A model generated the notes under the pieces. That model ran no database searches, had not been told where the DNA came from, and saw only the letters and a program-made list of their open reading frames with translations. A stretch of DNA of 64,000 bases from Ifrita kowaldi (taxonomy: Eukaryota > Chordata > Aves > Passeriformes > Cinclosomatidae). Both the position numbers and the translations under genes were made by a program. The stretch is from NCBI GenBank assembly GCA_013398055.1, contig VZRS01001512.1, positions 124,001 to 188,000 on the forward strand, given 5' to 3'. Below, piece by piece: positions 1-13,115 of the stretch (within the stretch, counting starts at the first letter, position 1; each line of letters starts with the position of its first letter).

Positions 1-3000
1 CATGGAAGCATCAGACTTCCAAATTCCCACTGACCCCTGGGTGCACAAACCAGGGAGCCTGCAATATACGATGTACCAGGCATCACAGCCTAGTCATGCC
101 TGGTACTCTTTTTCACACTGTTGGAGATTCAGCATGGATCATGTGGAGGGGAAAAAAGGCTATTGTCCAGCTTGGCTGCAGCTGCAGGATGAATACAAGG
201 GGGATGGACCGGGGGCTGCACAGCCACTGGGGTCTCCCATGCTCCCAGACATGCGTGGGGCTAATGCGCATGGATGTGTGGTAACACAGAGCAGGTTTCC
301 ACACCTTCCCCTCCTCAGTCTGTACAACAAAGGACAAGCCTGACTTCAGACACATAGCAACACAGAGGGTGGGGAAAAAGAGATAATCTTGAAAGGCTGT
401 AGAGTAAAATGTGTCTAATATAGAAGATTGATGTGCAGTGGGGAAAAGGCGAATATAGGACTGCGATTTTTCTTGTCTTTAGAATCACACTGAAATTATT
501 ATAAGTAGGTATACCGCGTGTAAGATCCAGGCAAATGATCTCACTTCTGAAGGGTTTTTCTGTTTGTTTGTTTTGGGTTTGGTTTTTTTCATAAATGAGA
601 TGGTTTCTGTGCTAGAGAAGCCACTTTGAAGTTAATCAAACTGTATATAAAAGGCTGGCACATGTTTCATTTTAATATGTTATGCTATTCTGTATTTACA
701 ATACTTCACATACAGCAGGCAGGATGCTGATCTCTTCTCTACCAGCACATATCCAGAATAACTCCACCAGCTTTGATGTCAACACATGGCAGTGGCAATT
801 TGACAGTGCAGTGTGCTCATTTATTTACCAGCCATCACCTACTAACAGCTGGTCACTTCTAAGATATTGCTTAGCCTTAAGAGCAGCAGGGCCATCCCAG
901 TCAATTCTGTGTCCCTGGGCCCAGGCTTTGCACATGTGCAATGCTGTACACATGCTGTACACCTCTGATGGGACTTCTGTGCCTACACAGAGATGCTCTG
1001 CCAGCTTCTCAGCAAGAGCTGCTTCTGGGTACCTCAGCCTGAGCCACTCTACCCATACCAGGCTCACTGTCCCTGCTTGCTATGGCAGATACAACCATCA
1101 TCAAAGCAAAAGCTAAGCACATGCTGTAGTGCAACCTTCAGACTTTTGGGTGGGGTTTTTTGCGGGGGAGGGTATACATGGAGGTAAGATGGCACCAAAT
1201 AGAAGAGGCTCCTTACCAAAGAAGAAGAGATTTTAATGCAGCAGACAGCTAAATGCATATTATCCTGGTTCAAAAGGCCATTATTGTCTGAAGCCCTTAA
1301 ATTCTGAAGAGCAGGGATCAGTCAGCTCTTCAGAAATCTCAAAGTCAGTTCACAGCCTGTGAGACCCCCTTTTAAAAAATTCAGGCAGATGGATTTTCTC
1401 TGCCCTGTATCCTAGATTTTTCTGAACCTCTTCTGGCAGCTCAGTGTAGTCTCAGAATAGCATCACAAAGTGGAAATTCAGCACTGTTTCTTATTTCATG
1501 AATAAAGATTTGACAAGTGATGTAGATATTAAGATCAAATCCAGTCTCATCATGATTCTTTCATGAATTTTCTGACCCGACTGCTAGTAAACTTTGTCTG
1601 AGTATGCAATTAACTAATGCCTGCTCAAGGGATGGGATTAATAAATTAATATATATCAGTGCAATGTCTTTAGAAAGCAGTGCCCGGTCTCACACTGATG
1701 TGATTGGCTCTGGACAATAAGACAGTGGCAATGTTTTTTTCTGACAGAAGAAAGACTGCTCTGTAAATCAGTTTCATTCTAGTGCACCAAATGCTCCCTG
1801 CCTCCTCTTGCATCCACTGAAGAGCAAGTTCTTTTACATAACTCAATAAATGAAAGATCTGGCCAGTATTTTGGAATCCAAACATTTCATTTATTTTCTT
1901 TTAGTCCAAAAACATGTCACAGAAGCTGTAGTTGCTGTGAATCAGTGTGTTACTATGAGATATGAAGCATATGTGCCTGTGCCTTGAAAGAAAGCACCAC
2001 TTCTTTGTAGATGTTTTCGTTTTGCGCGTTAAAGTGTTTAAAAAAAATTAATGCATTAAATATAAAAGGTAAACACCACTTATCAATAAAACACAATATG
2101 ATCATCCATTTTGACAGCCAAGTGATGTCTCTTATTCATAGGAAGATTGCTGTATGCATCCAACTTTTTTTTATTATTGCATTCCCAGCATGGCCATTTG
2201 GGGCAGGAACGTGAAACCCAGGGAAAAGAAGACATCTGGGTTTTAGCAAATTACATGAAAAGCTTTACTACATTGGTACTGAATAAGGAATCATACCACT
2301 GAAGAGTCTATTAATGGGCTCTTTCCAGTGAGAGAAAACAAGTCCATAAGACAGTGATTATAGAAATAGGAGAAAAGGACAAATACTATGGTCTTACCAT
2401 GGTTCAAATTTATCATGAAAAATGAACAGACTGTCTTCTCTCTTAAAAGGAAAGGAAAAAAGGTGCCCATAAATGCAGGAGTATGAAAATGTTCCTTTCC
2501 AGGATCCCAGTCCATAAAAGCATGACTGCTGGGTATAAAAATCAAAATTGCATAGAGTGACATGGCACAAACGTAGGAAATTCCATCATCAGCCTCCTGG
2601 GATATCATTACCCTAATGGAGGACAAGATCAAGATGGTCTGGATAGTTTTTTTTGGAGCTGTACTCATGGCATCCATCCAACAGCTCCAGCATTACCCAG
2701 GATGCAAATTAAAGGGGAGCTGTCAAATATCTTATGGAATCTTAAACCATCGTTTCGTGTTAAAAGTCTATACCTATACAAAGTAAACTGTACATCACTT
2801 TTGTTTTGAATGCTGTTCTACACATATATCAAGCATGCAGACAGCCTTAAACCACATTTTAGCTAGCTCATCCATCACTAGCATATCCATTTTTGAGGGT
2901 TTCTTTTGGTTCAGTTGAAAAGAAGGAATAATAATTATGAAGGATTTAAGTGAAGCAAAATGATGTCCATGGCATATGCCCCTTTTTTCAGTAAGTGCAG

Positions 3001-3151
3001 TCTAAACAAAAGAAGGAATAGAATATTTCTTCAATATTTATATTGCTACAATAACATAAATTCTGTATTCTGTTCTATAAATGCATTAACAACAGAAAGA
3101 GGGCTAAGGAGAATCTCCATTCTCTTTTGGATGTGGGGGGAAAGAGTTACA
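1..3151. other. Intergenic DNA upstream of MAP1B, no gene recognised
   Basis: Many short open frames occur here, the longest being 144 codons at 682-1116 (+). None shows a recognisable domain, splice context or protein-like composition, so I call no gene. A T/G-rich tract lies at about 556-590. The stretch from about 690 to 1070, read on the minus strand, has a slightly protein-like look that may be an old retroelement pol relic (see findings); this is weak. The rest is AT-rich unique sequence. Confidence 0.6.
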
Positions 3152-3688
3152 GCTTGAATCCTGTGTTCAGTTTTGGGCCACTCACTAGAAGAAAAGACAT
3201 GGAAGTGCTGGAGCATATCCGGAGACGGGCAATGAAGCTGGGGAAGAGTCTGGAGCACAAGTCCTATGAGGAGCAGCTGAGGGAGCTGGGGGTGTTTAGC
3301 CCAGAGAAAAGGTGGGTCCGGTTTGGGATGGGGTGCGAGATGTGGCTTACCACACTCTACAACTACCTAAAAGGACGTTGCAGGGAGGTGAGGTTCAGTC
3401 TCTTCTTCTAAGTAACAAGTGACAGGACAAGAGGAAACGGCCTCAGGTTTTACCAGGGGAGGTTTAGATTGTATACTAGGAAAAATTTCTGCACTGAAAG
3501 GGCTGTCAAGACTGGAACAGGCTCCCCAGGGTAGTGGATGAGTCACCATCCCTGGAGATATTTAAGATGTGTAGATGTGGCACTTAGAGAGGTATGCAGT
3601 TTAGCTGAGGACTTCAGAGCATTGGACTTGATCATCCTAAAGGTCTTTTTCAACCGAAACAATTCTGTCATTCTATGAACATTCTATG
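3152..3688 (+). mobile_element. CR1 LINE fragment, 3' end
   Basis: The sequence follows the 3' part of avian CR1. It runs from the end of the ORF2 region (frame with the block EHIRRRAMKLGKSLEHKSYEEQLREL) through the 3' untranslated part (ggaacaggctcccc, ggagatatttaag) to a decayed 3' terminus with two attctatg-like octamers at about 3670-3688. It is about 0.54 kb against about 4.5 kb for a full element, so it is strongly 5'-truncated, as is typical for CR1. Several small indels show it is old and inactive. No target-site duplication is expected for this family. Confidence 0.9.
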
Positions 3689-4501
3689 TATTTTCCAGTT
3701 TCAGGTGTATTTTTCAGCAATTAGATGTAGACTACTAAATTGATATTCTGGATATCATGTGTCCTGATTACCAAATACCATGCTTGGACATATGCTTGGA
3801 TTATTATACATTCTGTCTCAGACTGGAAAATACAAGTGAGCAAACATGCATTTAAAACAACATAGAAACCATCTTTATTATTTAAAAAAACATTTCAGTT
3901 AATGTCCCTTTGCAATGTCCCTGCCAAACCATTTCCATCTGAAGCAAAATAATTGCATTGATCACCATGGCATCACTCTTATTCTCACTAATGGACCTGG
4001 AAATAGCTCTGGTCCTCATCTACAGATGTGCTTACCCAAGCCTGCAGTAACTGTTTCAGAGCCTCAAATCTGTTATTTCACCAAAGCTGATTCTTAGTCA
4101 AAAGTTAATTAGTGAAAGAGATTGCTGTGCTTTGATTAGGAAAAAATAATACCCAGTAACTGAAATAATCCAGGATAAGAGATCAGAGTTAGAGATATTA
4201 TTCCTTCTCTTTGGGGGATGAAAGAGTCCATGACAATACAAAACAAGAGGCTGTATGGCTCTTACTTTCCTCATGTCTTTTCCTGTCCATTTTGGTGGAA
4301 TTTGGCACGTGGCTATCCTTTGAGTTCAAGATGCTACAAAAACATTATCAAAAAGAGATATACGGCCCCAAACAGAATACTCCCAAGTGAAGGGTCTTAT
4401 GCACTTATTTTTTGGATGGGAGTGCACAGATTTGACATTTTTTTAGCATGTTGGGGGATTTGCATGCAACCCAAGACTTTGTCCAGAGTATTAATCATTA
4501 C
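3689..4501. other. Intergenic, nothing recognised
   Basis: AT-rich unique sequence between two CR1 fragments. Short frames at 3915-4097 and 4218-4505 on the + strand have no recognisable motifs and are taken as chance. Confidence 0.6.
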
Positions 4502-4640
4502 ATAATGGTTGGGTTTGGAAAGGATGTTAAAGATCAAACTTAGTTCCAACCCTCCTACTTTGGGTAGAAACACCTTTCACTAGACCAGGTTGCTCAAAGC
4601 CCCATCCAGCCTGGCCTTGAACACTTCATGAACGTGCATC
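4502..4640 (-). mobile_element. CR1 LINE 3'-end fragment
   Basis: Reads on the + strand as the reverse complement of the CR1 3' end: a ggtttgggttggaaaggac-like start, then atcaaacttagttccaaccc, then the signature gaccaggttgctcaaagccccatccagcctggcc. About 140 bp of the terminal region is retained. Beyond 4640 the match fades, and 4641-4800 looks unrelated. Confidence 0.88.
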
Positions 4641-7600
4641 TTTATTGCTGCTGAGTATCAATGAGTCGTGCCATGTCAAAGCTGTGCTGTGCCTCCTTAG
4701 GTATAGAGTGAGGGTCACATCCTGTTGTGGGGCTGCTCAATGGGAAGTAGTGCAAGACCAATGACATTGTTGTGTGCGTTGTACAGGCTGTGTGCTTCAC
4801 CAAAAAGATGTTATAATGGCTCTTTCTATTCTAGCTGCAATAATGCAAATAAAACCATTCAGTCCAAAAGTGTTCGTGAGCTGTGAAGATGCATGATACT
4901 GGGTTTCAGGGAATAATACAACAGTGTTGGGCTACAGTTTCTAATGTTAATTTCTAATGGGGACTGTTGAAAATAAGACAATAGTAAACTATTAGAAAAT
5001 AGTAAACTATTTTCAGAGTGCAGTAAATTATGAGAATTGTTCTGGCTACAGAGAAAACAAGGAACAAACGTTGCTATCAGGTTCTGCAAATGTTCTTTGT
5101 CTCTGTGAATGTTCTTTGTCAAAACTCATGGTTTGAATTACCAGGCAAGCCTCTTTTATAGTGACCTTGATGTCAGGATTGCTTTGATTTTTCTCATGTG
5201 TTGAAATAAACAGATAATATTCCTTTCTGCTAGTAACTACAGGGAAGCTCTTAGCTGCTGGTATCAGGCTTCTCAAAAATCCCTTTGTCCAAATTCTGCC
5301 ATGGAAAGATGACACTGACTTTAAAAAAGTAATTTGAAAAATAACTGTTTATTTTAATTTGGTAATCTTTACTCTTTTATGCTGAATTTTTTCTGAAAAT
5401 TTATGCTAATTATTTGGCTTTTACTATTTCTGCATCACTCTGAATGTAGTATTTCTGTTCTCCACTTATTGGTGACCTTACCCTTAGCCTGATTTCTATT
5501 TTGCCAGCTTGACACTCTATGTTCAGAAGAAACTGAGGGCTACTTGTCCAATCTCTGATCAATACTCTGGTGAAGGTGATAAAATTTACCACTGTTGTAG
5601 CACTACTAGCAGTTTTTTTACCAATGTTGAATTCAACTAACAGCACTGAAAATTCATGACATTTGAAAAATCCAAGGGAAATGGCTAAAGAAATTGGCTC
5701 TTGTAGGTGAAAATCTGTAACTCATGGCAAAGTCTTTTTGTCACCCGAAGTATAAGATAATAGGATTTAAATTAGGGTACACCTAGATGCATTCACCTTA
5801 ACAGTTCATTTCACAAGGGTGGATATGCGATCTTTGTATGGACACAGATATTAAGTTGGTTCCTGTGTGATAAATACAGTGCAGGAAAAAGAGTTGGGAG
5901 ACAATGATAGTTTGTAGCTCATCAAATATTTACATTTCTCAAGACTACAAAACCAGTGATTCACCGTATTGTACATCAGAAAAGAGCAGGGGCCTGGCTT
6001 GTTACACCTTCCAGGCAGTAAGTGGATGCCGACAGTAATCAGCAGTTGGTGGGGAGCTTCTGAGCATGCCTAGTGGAGAGGCTTATTTTTTTCAAAGCCC
6101 AGTTTCTATCTTGAGAGAAGGAGGGAGCCGAGTTGTGCTGCATCACTCTCCTTGCAATCTGTTCTAGCACAACTCCCTGTGCTGTGTGAGGGAGTTCAGC
6201 CATCTCCAGCATTGCCTTTGGATAAGAGATAGGACTAATCAAGTCTGAGGACTCAAAGCACTACAACAGAAAGAAGTGAAAATATTGATGAGTTTTTAGG
6301 AGGCGAAGAAAAGGAATTTTGTAATAGATAGTATACTGTTTTGTACAAGACTGATGCTGGAATGCAAAATTAACCTATTTTTATAACAAGATATGCGCCA
6401 GAAGTCTCAAGGCCCCCCATTTCTCTGGTCCAGATAAAATGCAAGAAAAACAAACAATGCAAAGGAAATCTTGAATGCCGCTGTTAGAGAAAAGCAACTT
6501 TCCTTACCTACATCAAAGAGACTACTCTCTGTCTAGCTGAGCTGATTGTTAGCTTTGCTTTATCGTCACTGCTGAGCCTTCAGTTGGATGGGGTCCTAGC
6601 GCTAAAAGCCTGAAACTTCCAGAGAAGGAGCACATTTGGCAGCAGTTGCTGATGGTATAGCACCTTTCAAGGCAACTTGCTTATAAGCAATCAAACTGGA
6701 AATTTCTTCAGAGCCAGGTGGTGCAGACTGTACCTGTCTTCTGCAGCCACCTGCAGAGCTCTGGTTTTAAACCAGCTTTTAAGCTCATCACCAAGGAGAG
6801 TAGCACAGCAGGAAAATCTTCGTTTGTCTTTTTTTTTTCCAACCCATTCTCATATTATGTTTCATGGATAGCGTTTTCCCTTGGGGTTACAATAGCAAAT
6901 TAAAAGTTAAAGCAGGGTGTTTTGTTTGTGCTCTCCAGTGTTACACATTGTGGCAAATGTTTTGATAACAAAGAGAAATCACATTGGGCTGGCAACAGTA
7001 TAGTTACAGGCTGCATTTCTTTTAAGCTGTCAGGGAAGCAAGAAGCAGCATAGCTATTCATGCCAGGTCCAAAGCTGGGAAAAGGAGAGTTGTGATAGCT
7101 CCACTTATCTTGTCCAGCTCTGCTCTTGGAAACAGGGTTCATAAGCCTCTGCTGACAGTGTTACTACAGAGATGATGCCCTTTGCCATTTGCCCTTTTGC
7201 TGCTGTCAGCAACTTCCACGTATGAAGCTTGCCCAAAGATTTCTGCTAAGGGTTTTCTGTAAGATGGAGAGTTTATAAGGCATTTAAATATACATTCAGA
7301 CACTCTCCTGAGTAATTGTTAGACACTCTCCTGAGTAATCGTTACATGGAAGTTTTCCAGGTTCGTGATTTCCCAAACATCTTCTATGATTTTTTCTCTC
7401 ACATGATTGATTTAAATGACAGGTTAATACTGTAGACCTCCAACCTGTGTACGGGCTCACAAACTCTATGCCTGCAGCACTTACCTATTTTTCCTACAGC
7501 CCAGATATTGATCAGTTATGCCAGTTTTTGTATTTTTTAAATGACAGACTCTACGGTCACGGGTGTGACATAATCAAACGGCATCTTCTGTCATGACGTG

Positions 7601-8062
7601 GTCCCTCTGCTGTAATCCACCAGACCAAGGCTTGTGCAAGAGCAAGCCACAGTTAGACAGCACCTAAACCAGCCTACCACTCAGCCAGACAACTGAAATT
7701 ATCACTGCATGTTGTAAATTCCCTCTTGTGTTACAGTAAATGGCAAAGACTTGAGGAATTTGAGCTGTGCTTCTAGCTGGCTTTCTAAGAGCGTGGGACT
7801 GTCATGACCACACTGTCTGTCTGAATTTTGTGTTAATACATTTTCTGAATTGTCATTCTGAAATGTTGAGAAAGTAGTACAAAATTATGTTCCAGAGGCA
7901 TCACTCAAGGTAAAACTGCTTAAAGGTCCTTGACTTATTAAGAACAGAAAATCAATTTTCCTTCCAACTCCTCACTGGACAGGTAAGCTGAGATGAAGCT
8001 CAGCAATAAAACCACTGAAGAAGTGACAAAGTGTTCATGCTCCTCAGTTCAGTTACAGTTCT
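4641..8062. other. Intergenic, nothing recognised except a small tandem duplication
   Basis: Unique AT-rich sequence. Frames of 60-89 codons on both strands overlap one another and carry no domain signal. The only local structure I can support is the 23-bp tandem duplication at 7298-7343, listed separately. Confidence 0.55.
7298..7343. repeat. 23-bp tandem duplication
   Basis: Two adjacent 23-bp units beginning agacactctcctgagtaa differ at one position (attgtt against atcgtt). Two copies with one mismatch suggest a fairly recent slippage or duplication event. Confidence 0.95.
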
Positions 8063-8591
8063 TGTACCAACTAGGACAGGGTTAATTTCTGCAGTAGCCA
8101 GGAAGGGGCACGTCTAGGACCTGGGGGTTATTCTATATCACCTCACTATTGCTGTCATTGCCAGGGGCAGGGGAAGGGACTCACTTCTGAGGAGAAGGGG
8201 TTCTTTCCTGTTGAGGAACATGGCAGAGGAGCAATGGGGTAATAATGTTAGCTCCAAGCCAGAGGGAGCGGTTGGGTGGCACCAGTTACAAGCTGCATGG
8301 AGCAGTCGGAATGGCATGGCTGTGGTCAGGTCAAGCTCTGCAATGAGCATTTTGCAAGTGAATCACTCCCTCTTCAGTACACTTTTGCTATTAATATTCT
8401 TGCTGCCAGTGTTTCTTTTCTTATCTCATTGCTGTTTCCAGTAAATGACCTTTACCTTTTGTGCCTTCAATTCTCCTCTCCATTCAGTGCAGGAGAGGGG
8501 GAGGAGGAAGGGGAGCAAGCAAGCAACAACATGGTTTAGGGAGTCTCAGTGGAAGCACTAAATTGGGGAGCACCACTCATAAATCACAACA
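8063..8591 (+). mobile_element. Avian endogenous retrovirus LTR, probably solo
   Basis: The block opens with TGT and the signature ctaggacagggttaattt. It continues through cagtagccaggaaggggcac and ctgggggttattctat, then a purine-rich tract (gcaggagagggggaggagg) near its end, and closes at about cacaaca. I recognise this order from a widespread avian LTR type related to the elements at 12537 and 34360. The length is about 529 bp. I see no flanking internal gag/pol/env sequence, which fits a solo LTR left by recombination. Immediate flanks (gttct and cgcac) do not show a clean target-site duplication, so the ends are approximate. Family assignment (ERVL- or ERVK-like) is not possible by eye. 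Confidence 0.65.
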
Positions 8592-9483
8592 CGCACTAAT
8601 GATAGTCAGTATCTTCTAAGAAACAATGAGTTGTCATCAGCTGAGCAACCAAAACTACTTCAGCCTTCATGCAAAACTACTAACTCAGTTACTTTCCATA
8701 TCCAATACAAAATTTTAACATGATAGGCTTAAATTATTATTTTCAAGTAGCTTTTTTTTTTTTTGGCATCTAATTTAATGTCCTGAACGGTTCAGCATCC
8801 TCAGTTCCCACTAAAACAAGCAGAGAAAAAGGGATGCTCCTGCACAGAGTGCTTTTCACAGCACCCCAGTTAGGCTTTTGCTCTGAACACCATCTCATTC
8901 TCTCCTGACAATACAGGGAACAGACATTAGGAAGGAATTATTAGCAATATATCAAAAAATTTCCATCCTAAACTAGAAACCCAGGTTTAGTGTCTTTCTT
9001 AGAGAACACGACTATTCCCAATACTCATGGTGCATTTTCAAACTTGTCATGGCTATTGTTGAAAAATCCTGGTGTGTTTGTTACCTAATGTGCACGGTAT
9101 GCAATGCTAAGTAGCAATACAAAAGGACAGACCATTGTGTTCTTAAGGTTGCAGTGAAGACAAGAGATGCAGTTATTGTGGTCTGGACTAGAGAAATGCT
9201 ACAAAGTTTAACCTGGCAGTATCCTGAAGCTGTAAAACCACCACACAAGAATTATCATCCCAGTAAAACAACTGTGATTTTTGCTGTGATTTCATCATGC
9301 CCCAGGTTAGTTCCAGTGTGAGCAAAGGTTGGAAAGTTAGGCAAACAAATCTGAAAATCAAGGCAGTAATTGCTTAAACTGGACATCAGAGGATGAAGTG
9401 TCCTGACTGAGGATTTCCCATTTTCTGGAAATGTAACCTTTTAAAACAGGTTAAGTAATTTGATAGCAAAAAATTTAAGTATT

Positions 9484-9563
9484 AAAAAAAAAACCAACAA
9501 AACCCAACAACAACAAAAAAACAAACAAAAAACAAACAAAAAAAACCAACCAAAAAAACAAAC
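9484..9563. repeat. A/C-rich low-complexity tract
   Basis: About 80 bp composed almost only of A and C on the + strand, made of irregular aaac, aac and aaaacc units. It is typical low-complexity DNA in bird genomes. Confidence 0.9.
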
Positions 9564-11090
9564 TAGAAAGTACTCAGATAAATTTACACATATTATATTT
9601 ACAGCTATGAAAAGTTAAGCACATTTACAACATGTGGCTCATGCACACCTTATTCCTTAGGCATATCCTATACCTACCCAAAGATGCTGCTTTTTTCTTC
9701 CCCTTCCTCCTGAAGCCTGAAACACCTGCAGCCAGCCTTAGCTTGTAACAGCACCCACAGCTGCATTTGGGGCTCTGCCTGCTGACTAAAGGCCTGTTGT
9801 TAAGCCTTGGGCCATGTGTTTAGCTCCATCAGTCATTAAGGCAGCAGCAATGTTCACTCTTGGTCATTATCACTTAACTCAATATCAGTCTAGTTACTCA
9901 GGAGATGAAATCTTCCCAGCGTGATTAGTGTGTGATAACTGCAGATCAGCAAGCCCATCACATCATTCCCTAACACTATCCATGATAGGTGTAAAAATAA
10001 TTCTCCCAGGTGGTTCAAAGCAGTTGGCTGTGTGCCTAACAACTCACTGAGGCATTGTGGGATTGCATAATAAAATACTACTTGTCATGTAGTATTTTAA
10101 TTACTGTTATCAGCTTCCAGAATTTCAGTAAACTGGGCGTACTACATAATGACTTTATACTAAGCCAGAGGCATTGTATCACATGTAAAAAGAGAGCTAT
10201 GCTGCTATATTGTACCGGAGATACTATTACAGAGTAAACTTTTTACTCTCTCAGGAAAACATAAAAAAGTGAGTTTAAGGTAGACTTTTCTTCAGCATGC
10301 CTGGATCTTAGAGTCTGTGAGAATCATAAACACTCAATACAATAAACTCCTTTAGTAACATTATCACAGCATGCTTAGAATTTATCTGGAGAGTAGATAA
10401 TACGACCCCTCAGGTTAGGTGACTGCAAAAGGAGAATGATCATCCTCTCAGGTTACATAATCTCACCTTCCCTGCCTTGCATATGGACATCTCCCTGCTT
10501 TTTCAATCAATGACATCAAGAGTATAAATGCTTAAGGTAAAAACCCTCAACTGAATAACATTAGCAGAAAATTCCTTAAAATCAAAATACACATATAGGA
10601 AATTAAGCAGAAGAAAATTAATGTAAACAAAAATCCAGAGAAGAAACAATTCTTACTTTGCTGTTCTTGAAGAATTTACATCCACTTTTTCAAACAGCCT
10701 TCCAAAACCAAGAAAATCTGTGGTTTACAAATGAGAAAACAGGAGAACAATGAAGGCCAACTATATGATTTAATATTAATACATCTATGTGACAAAGCTA
10801 AAATACATGGTTTCCCTTGGCAGGTGGGCTCCTTTCATTCTTTCAGAATTACCTAAACTTACACTGCAGACTAAAATAATGTTTTATCAATTTTTACTGC
10901 CAATAACAGTAGAGGACAAATGCAGTTCTTGGAAGATCAGCTGGTTTTATTCTGGTTTATTTATCATAAAGAGAACTGTTAATTAAATACTCAGTGCCAA
11001 ATATCACTATAGATGCATCAACTCAAAATAACCCAGGCTGGCTTTCAGTATTTATTAGATTCTGGTGTATGTTTTCCTGCTCATGCTCAG

Positions 11091-11222
11091 AAAAAAACCC
11101 CAAAAAACAAAACAACCAAAACAAACCAACAAAAACAACAAAACAAATAAACAAATCCCCAAAACCACAACCAACGAACCAACCAACAACAAAAACCCCC
11201 AAGTAAAACAGAACAAAAACCC
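11091..11222. repeat. A/C-rich low-complexity tract
   Basis: About 130 bp of irregular aaac, aacc and accaacc units on the + strand. Apparent frames across it (Lys/Pro/Asn/Gln-rich on +, Phe/Val/Gly-rich on -) are products of the low complexity and not coding. Confidence 0.9.
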
Positions 11223-12536
11223 TAGGAAAAACTTTTAAATGGGAATTTATGCTGAAGTCACTGAAATACAATTCTCATGGAATGAAAATGTTAGTGGCTA
11301 CCCTGGTCAGACAGCAAGGCAGCACCAGTTTGGGGACATGTTAGACACCTGTCCTTAGTCCTTCTGCACTCACTGCTGCTGCAGTAGTGGATGTACCAGC
11401 TAAGCCACCAGTGGCACAACGCAGAAATAGAGGGAGGCAGGGGTCTGCAAGCAATTTTGAGAAATCTCTCCCCAAAGATGTGCAGTTCATGAAGATCACA
11501 GTGCACTCAGTACAGAAATGCTTACTCACAAGAGCATCCCATTAGCTTTTGGCCTTGGACCCAGAGCACGCTGGCACTGCTTGAGGAGAAGCTGACGAGC
11601 GGCACGCTGTATAGCAACCCTGTGACGTGATGGTCTGCCCTTGCCTGGGACAAACAGTTCTGTTGGTTACAGCAGGGGCTTCAGTGTCCTTTGCAGGCGT
11701 GTGAGAATCTTTGGGTACCCTCTCAGTGCTGACTGCATGGCCAGTGCTCTGCTCCATGGGGAACACAGACAATCACAGACTGCAAGAAATCACTCTACTT
11801 GTTAGAGGGGATGCCAGTGCGCACCTTGTCTTACCCTTTGTGTAATTCCCTGGGTTTTGCAGGGCTGAAGGGGAATTGTACCAGAACCAGTCTTCTTCCT
11901 CTTCTTCCCCAAATGATGAATTAACACGCTGTTACTTGCAAGAAGAATGCGTGGGAAGAGAAGTAATCATGTTTAATGTTTGTTTCAATATCTACTGTAT
12001 CTGTCCCAGTCTCTTCCTACATCAGCTCATACTTTATTTTTGTAATTACTTTCCAATTTCAATTGACAATGTCATGGCCCTCTTGCTAGTCACCCCTTTG
12101 CTCTGACTCTACTTTTCCTCCCGTGTCGACAGCCTGAAAGGAGGTGCTCACGTGTTTTAACATTAATTTCCACAGTATCTGAGGCATCTTTTTCAGCCAA
12201 AATAAACATGACTCTTTCTTGATTTCATGTTGTTCTTATTCAGAAACCTTTTCTCCTAAAAAATATTTCACAGCCTTGATATTTACCCCTTTTATGTGCT
12301 GGATGCTAGCAGAACATGGGCTTTGCCTGCCAGCAATTCCCTGCGGAGCCAGACTGCCATGCTAGCCCCCTAACTGGGCTTTCTGCAAAGCCAATGGCAA
12401 AAAAATCTTACCATCAACCTTGATCATCCTTGGGGCATAAAACCAAAACCTAGACTTCAGAAAATATTTCTGAGAGAGAAAATAACTCCCTGTCCATTTT
12501 ATTATAACTTCATCAGTGTCCTTTGCACTTCATCTC

Positions 12537-13115
12537 TGTCAGGTTTCACCCCAGCTGGCAACAAAGCTCCACACACCTGCTCATTCACTCCCTCACCAGC
12601 AGGATGGGGGAAAAAATTGGAAGGGTAAAAGCAAGAAAACTCATGCATTGAGATGAAGACAATTTAATAGGTAAAGCAAAAGCCTCATAAACCAGCAAAG
12701 AAAAACAAGGAATTAATTCACTGCTTTTCATGGGCAAGCTGTCTTCAAGAAAAGCAGTGCTCCATCATGTGTAATGGCAACTTGGGAAGACAAATGCCAT
12801 GATTTTGAACATACCCCCATTCCTTCATCTTCCCCTAGCTTTCTAAGCTGAGCAGCTGCCATATGGTCTGGGATATCCCTGTGGTCAGTTGGGGTCAGCT
12901 ATCCCAGCTGTGACCCCTCCCAAGTCCTTGTACACCCCAGCCCCCTCACTGGTGGGGTGGTGTGAGGAGCAGAAAAGGCTTTGGCAGAAAGCACTGCTCA
13001 GCAATAATAAAAATATCTCTATATTGTCAACACTGTTTTCAGCAGAAATCCAAAACACAGCCCCATAGCAGCTACTGTGAAAAAAATTAACTCTATCCCT
13101 GCCAAAACCAGCACA
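12537..13115 (-). mobile_element. Avian endogenous retrovirus solo LTR, near full length
   Basis: Read on the minus strand the element starts tgtgctggttttggcagg and continues with the avian LTR signatures atagagttaatttt, cagtagct, ggctgtgttttggattt and attgctgagcagtgc. It then has a region ending in ttttacccttcc and closes ccagctggggtgaaacctgaca. It therefore has TG...CA ends and is about 579 bp. The five bases outside each end on the + strand (atctc and gtctc) match at four positions, consistent with a 5-bp target-site duplication that has one mutation. No internal retroviral sequence adjoins it, so it is a solo LTR. It is inactive except for any residual promoter or enhancer activity, which cannot be judged here. 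Confidence 0.8.

Larger units (their letters stand above)
8592..12536. other. Intergenic, two A/C-rich tracts, no gene recognised
   Basis: Unique AT-rich DNA with an 11-base poly-T run near 8754 and two A/C-rich low-complexity tracts listed separately. The 11290-11780 segment is GC-richer and open on the minus strand in short frames (11291-11506, 11542-11772), but I recognise no protein or repeat in it. Confidence 0.55.

Noticed and set aside
682..1116. 144-codon + strand frame as a gene
   Set aside because: No domain, no splice or promoter context. Possible relic sequence lies on the opposite strand.
11023..11271. Gly/Phe/Val-rich minus-strand frame
   Set aside because: It is the translation of an A/C-rich low-complexity tract.
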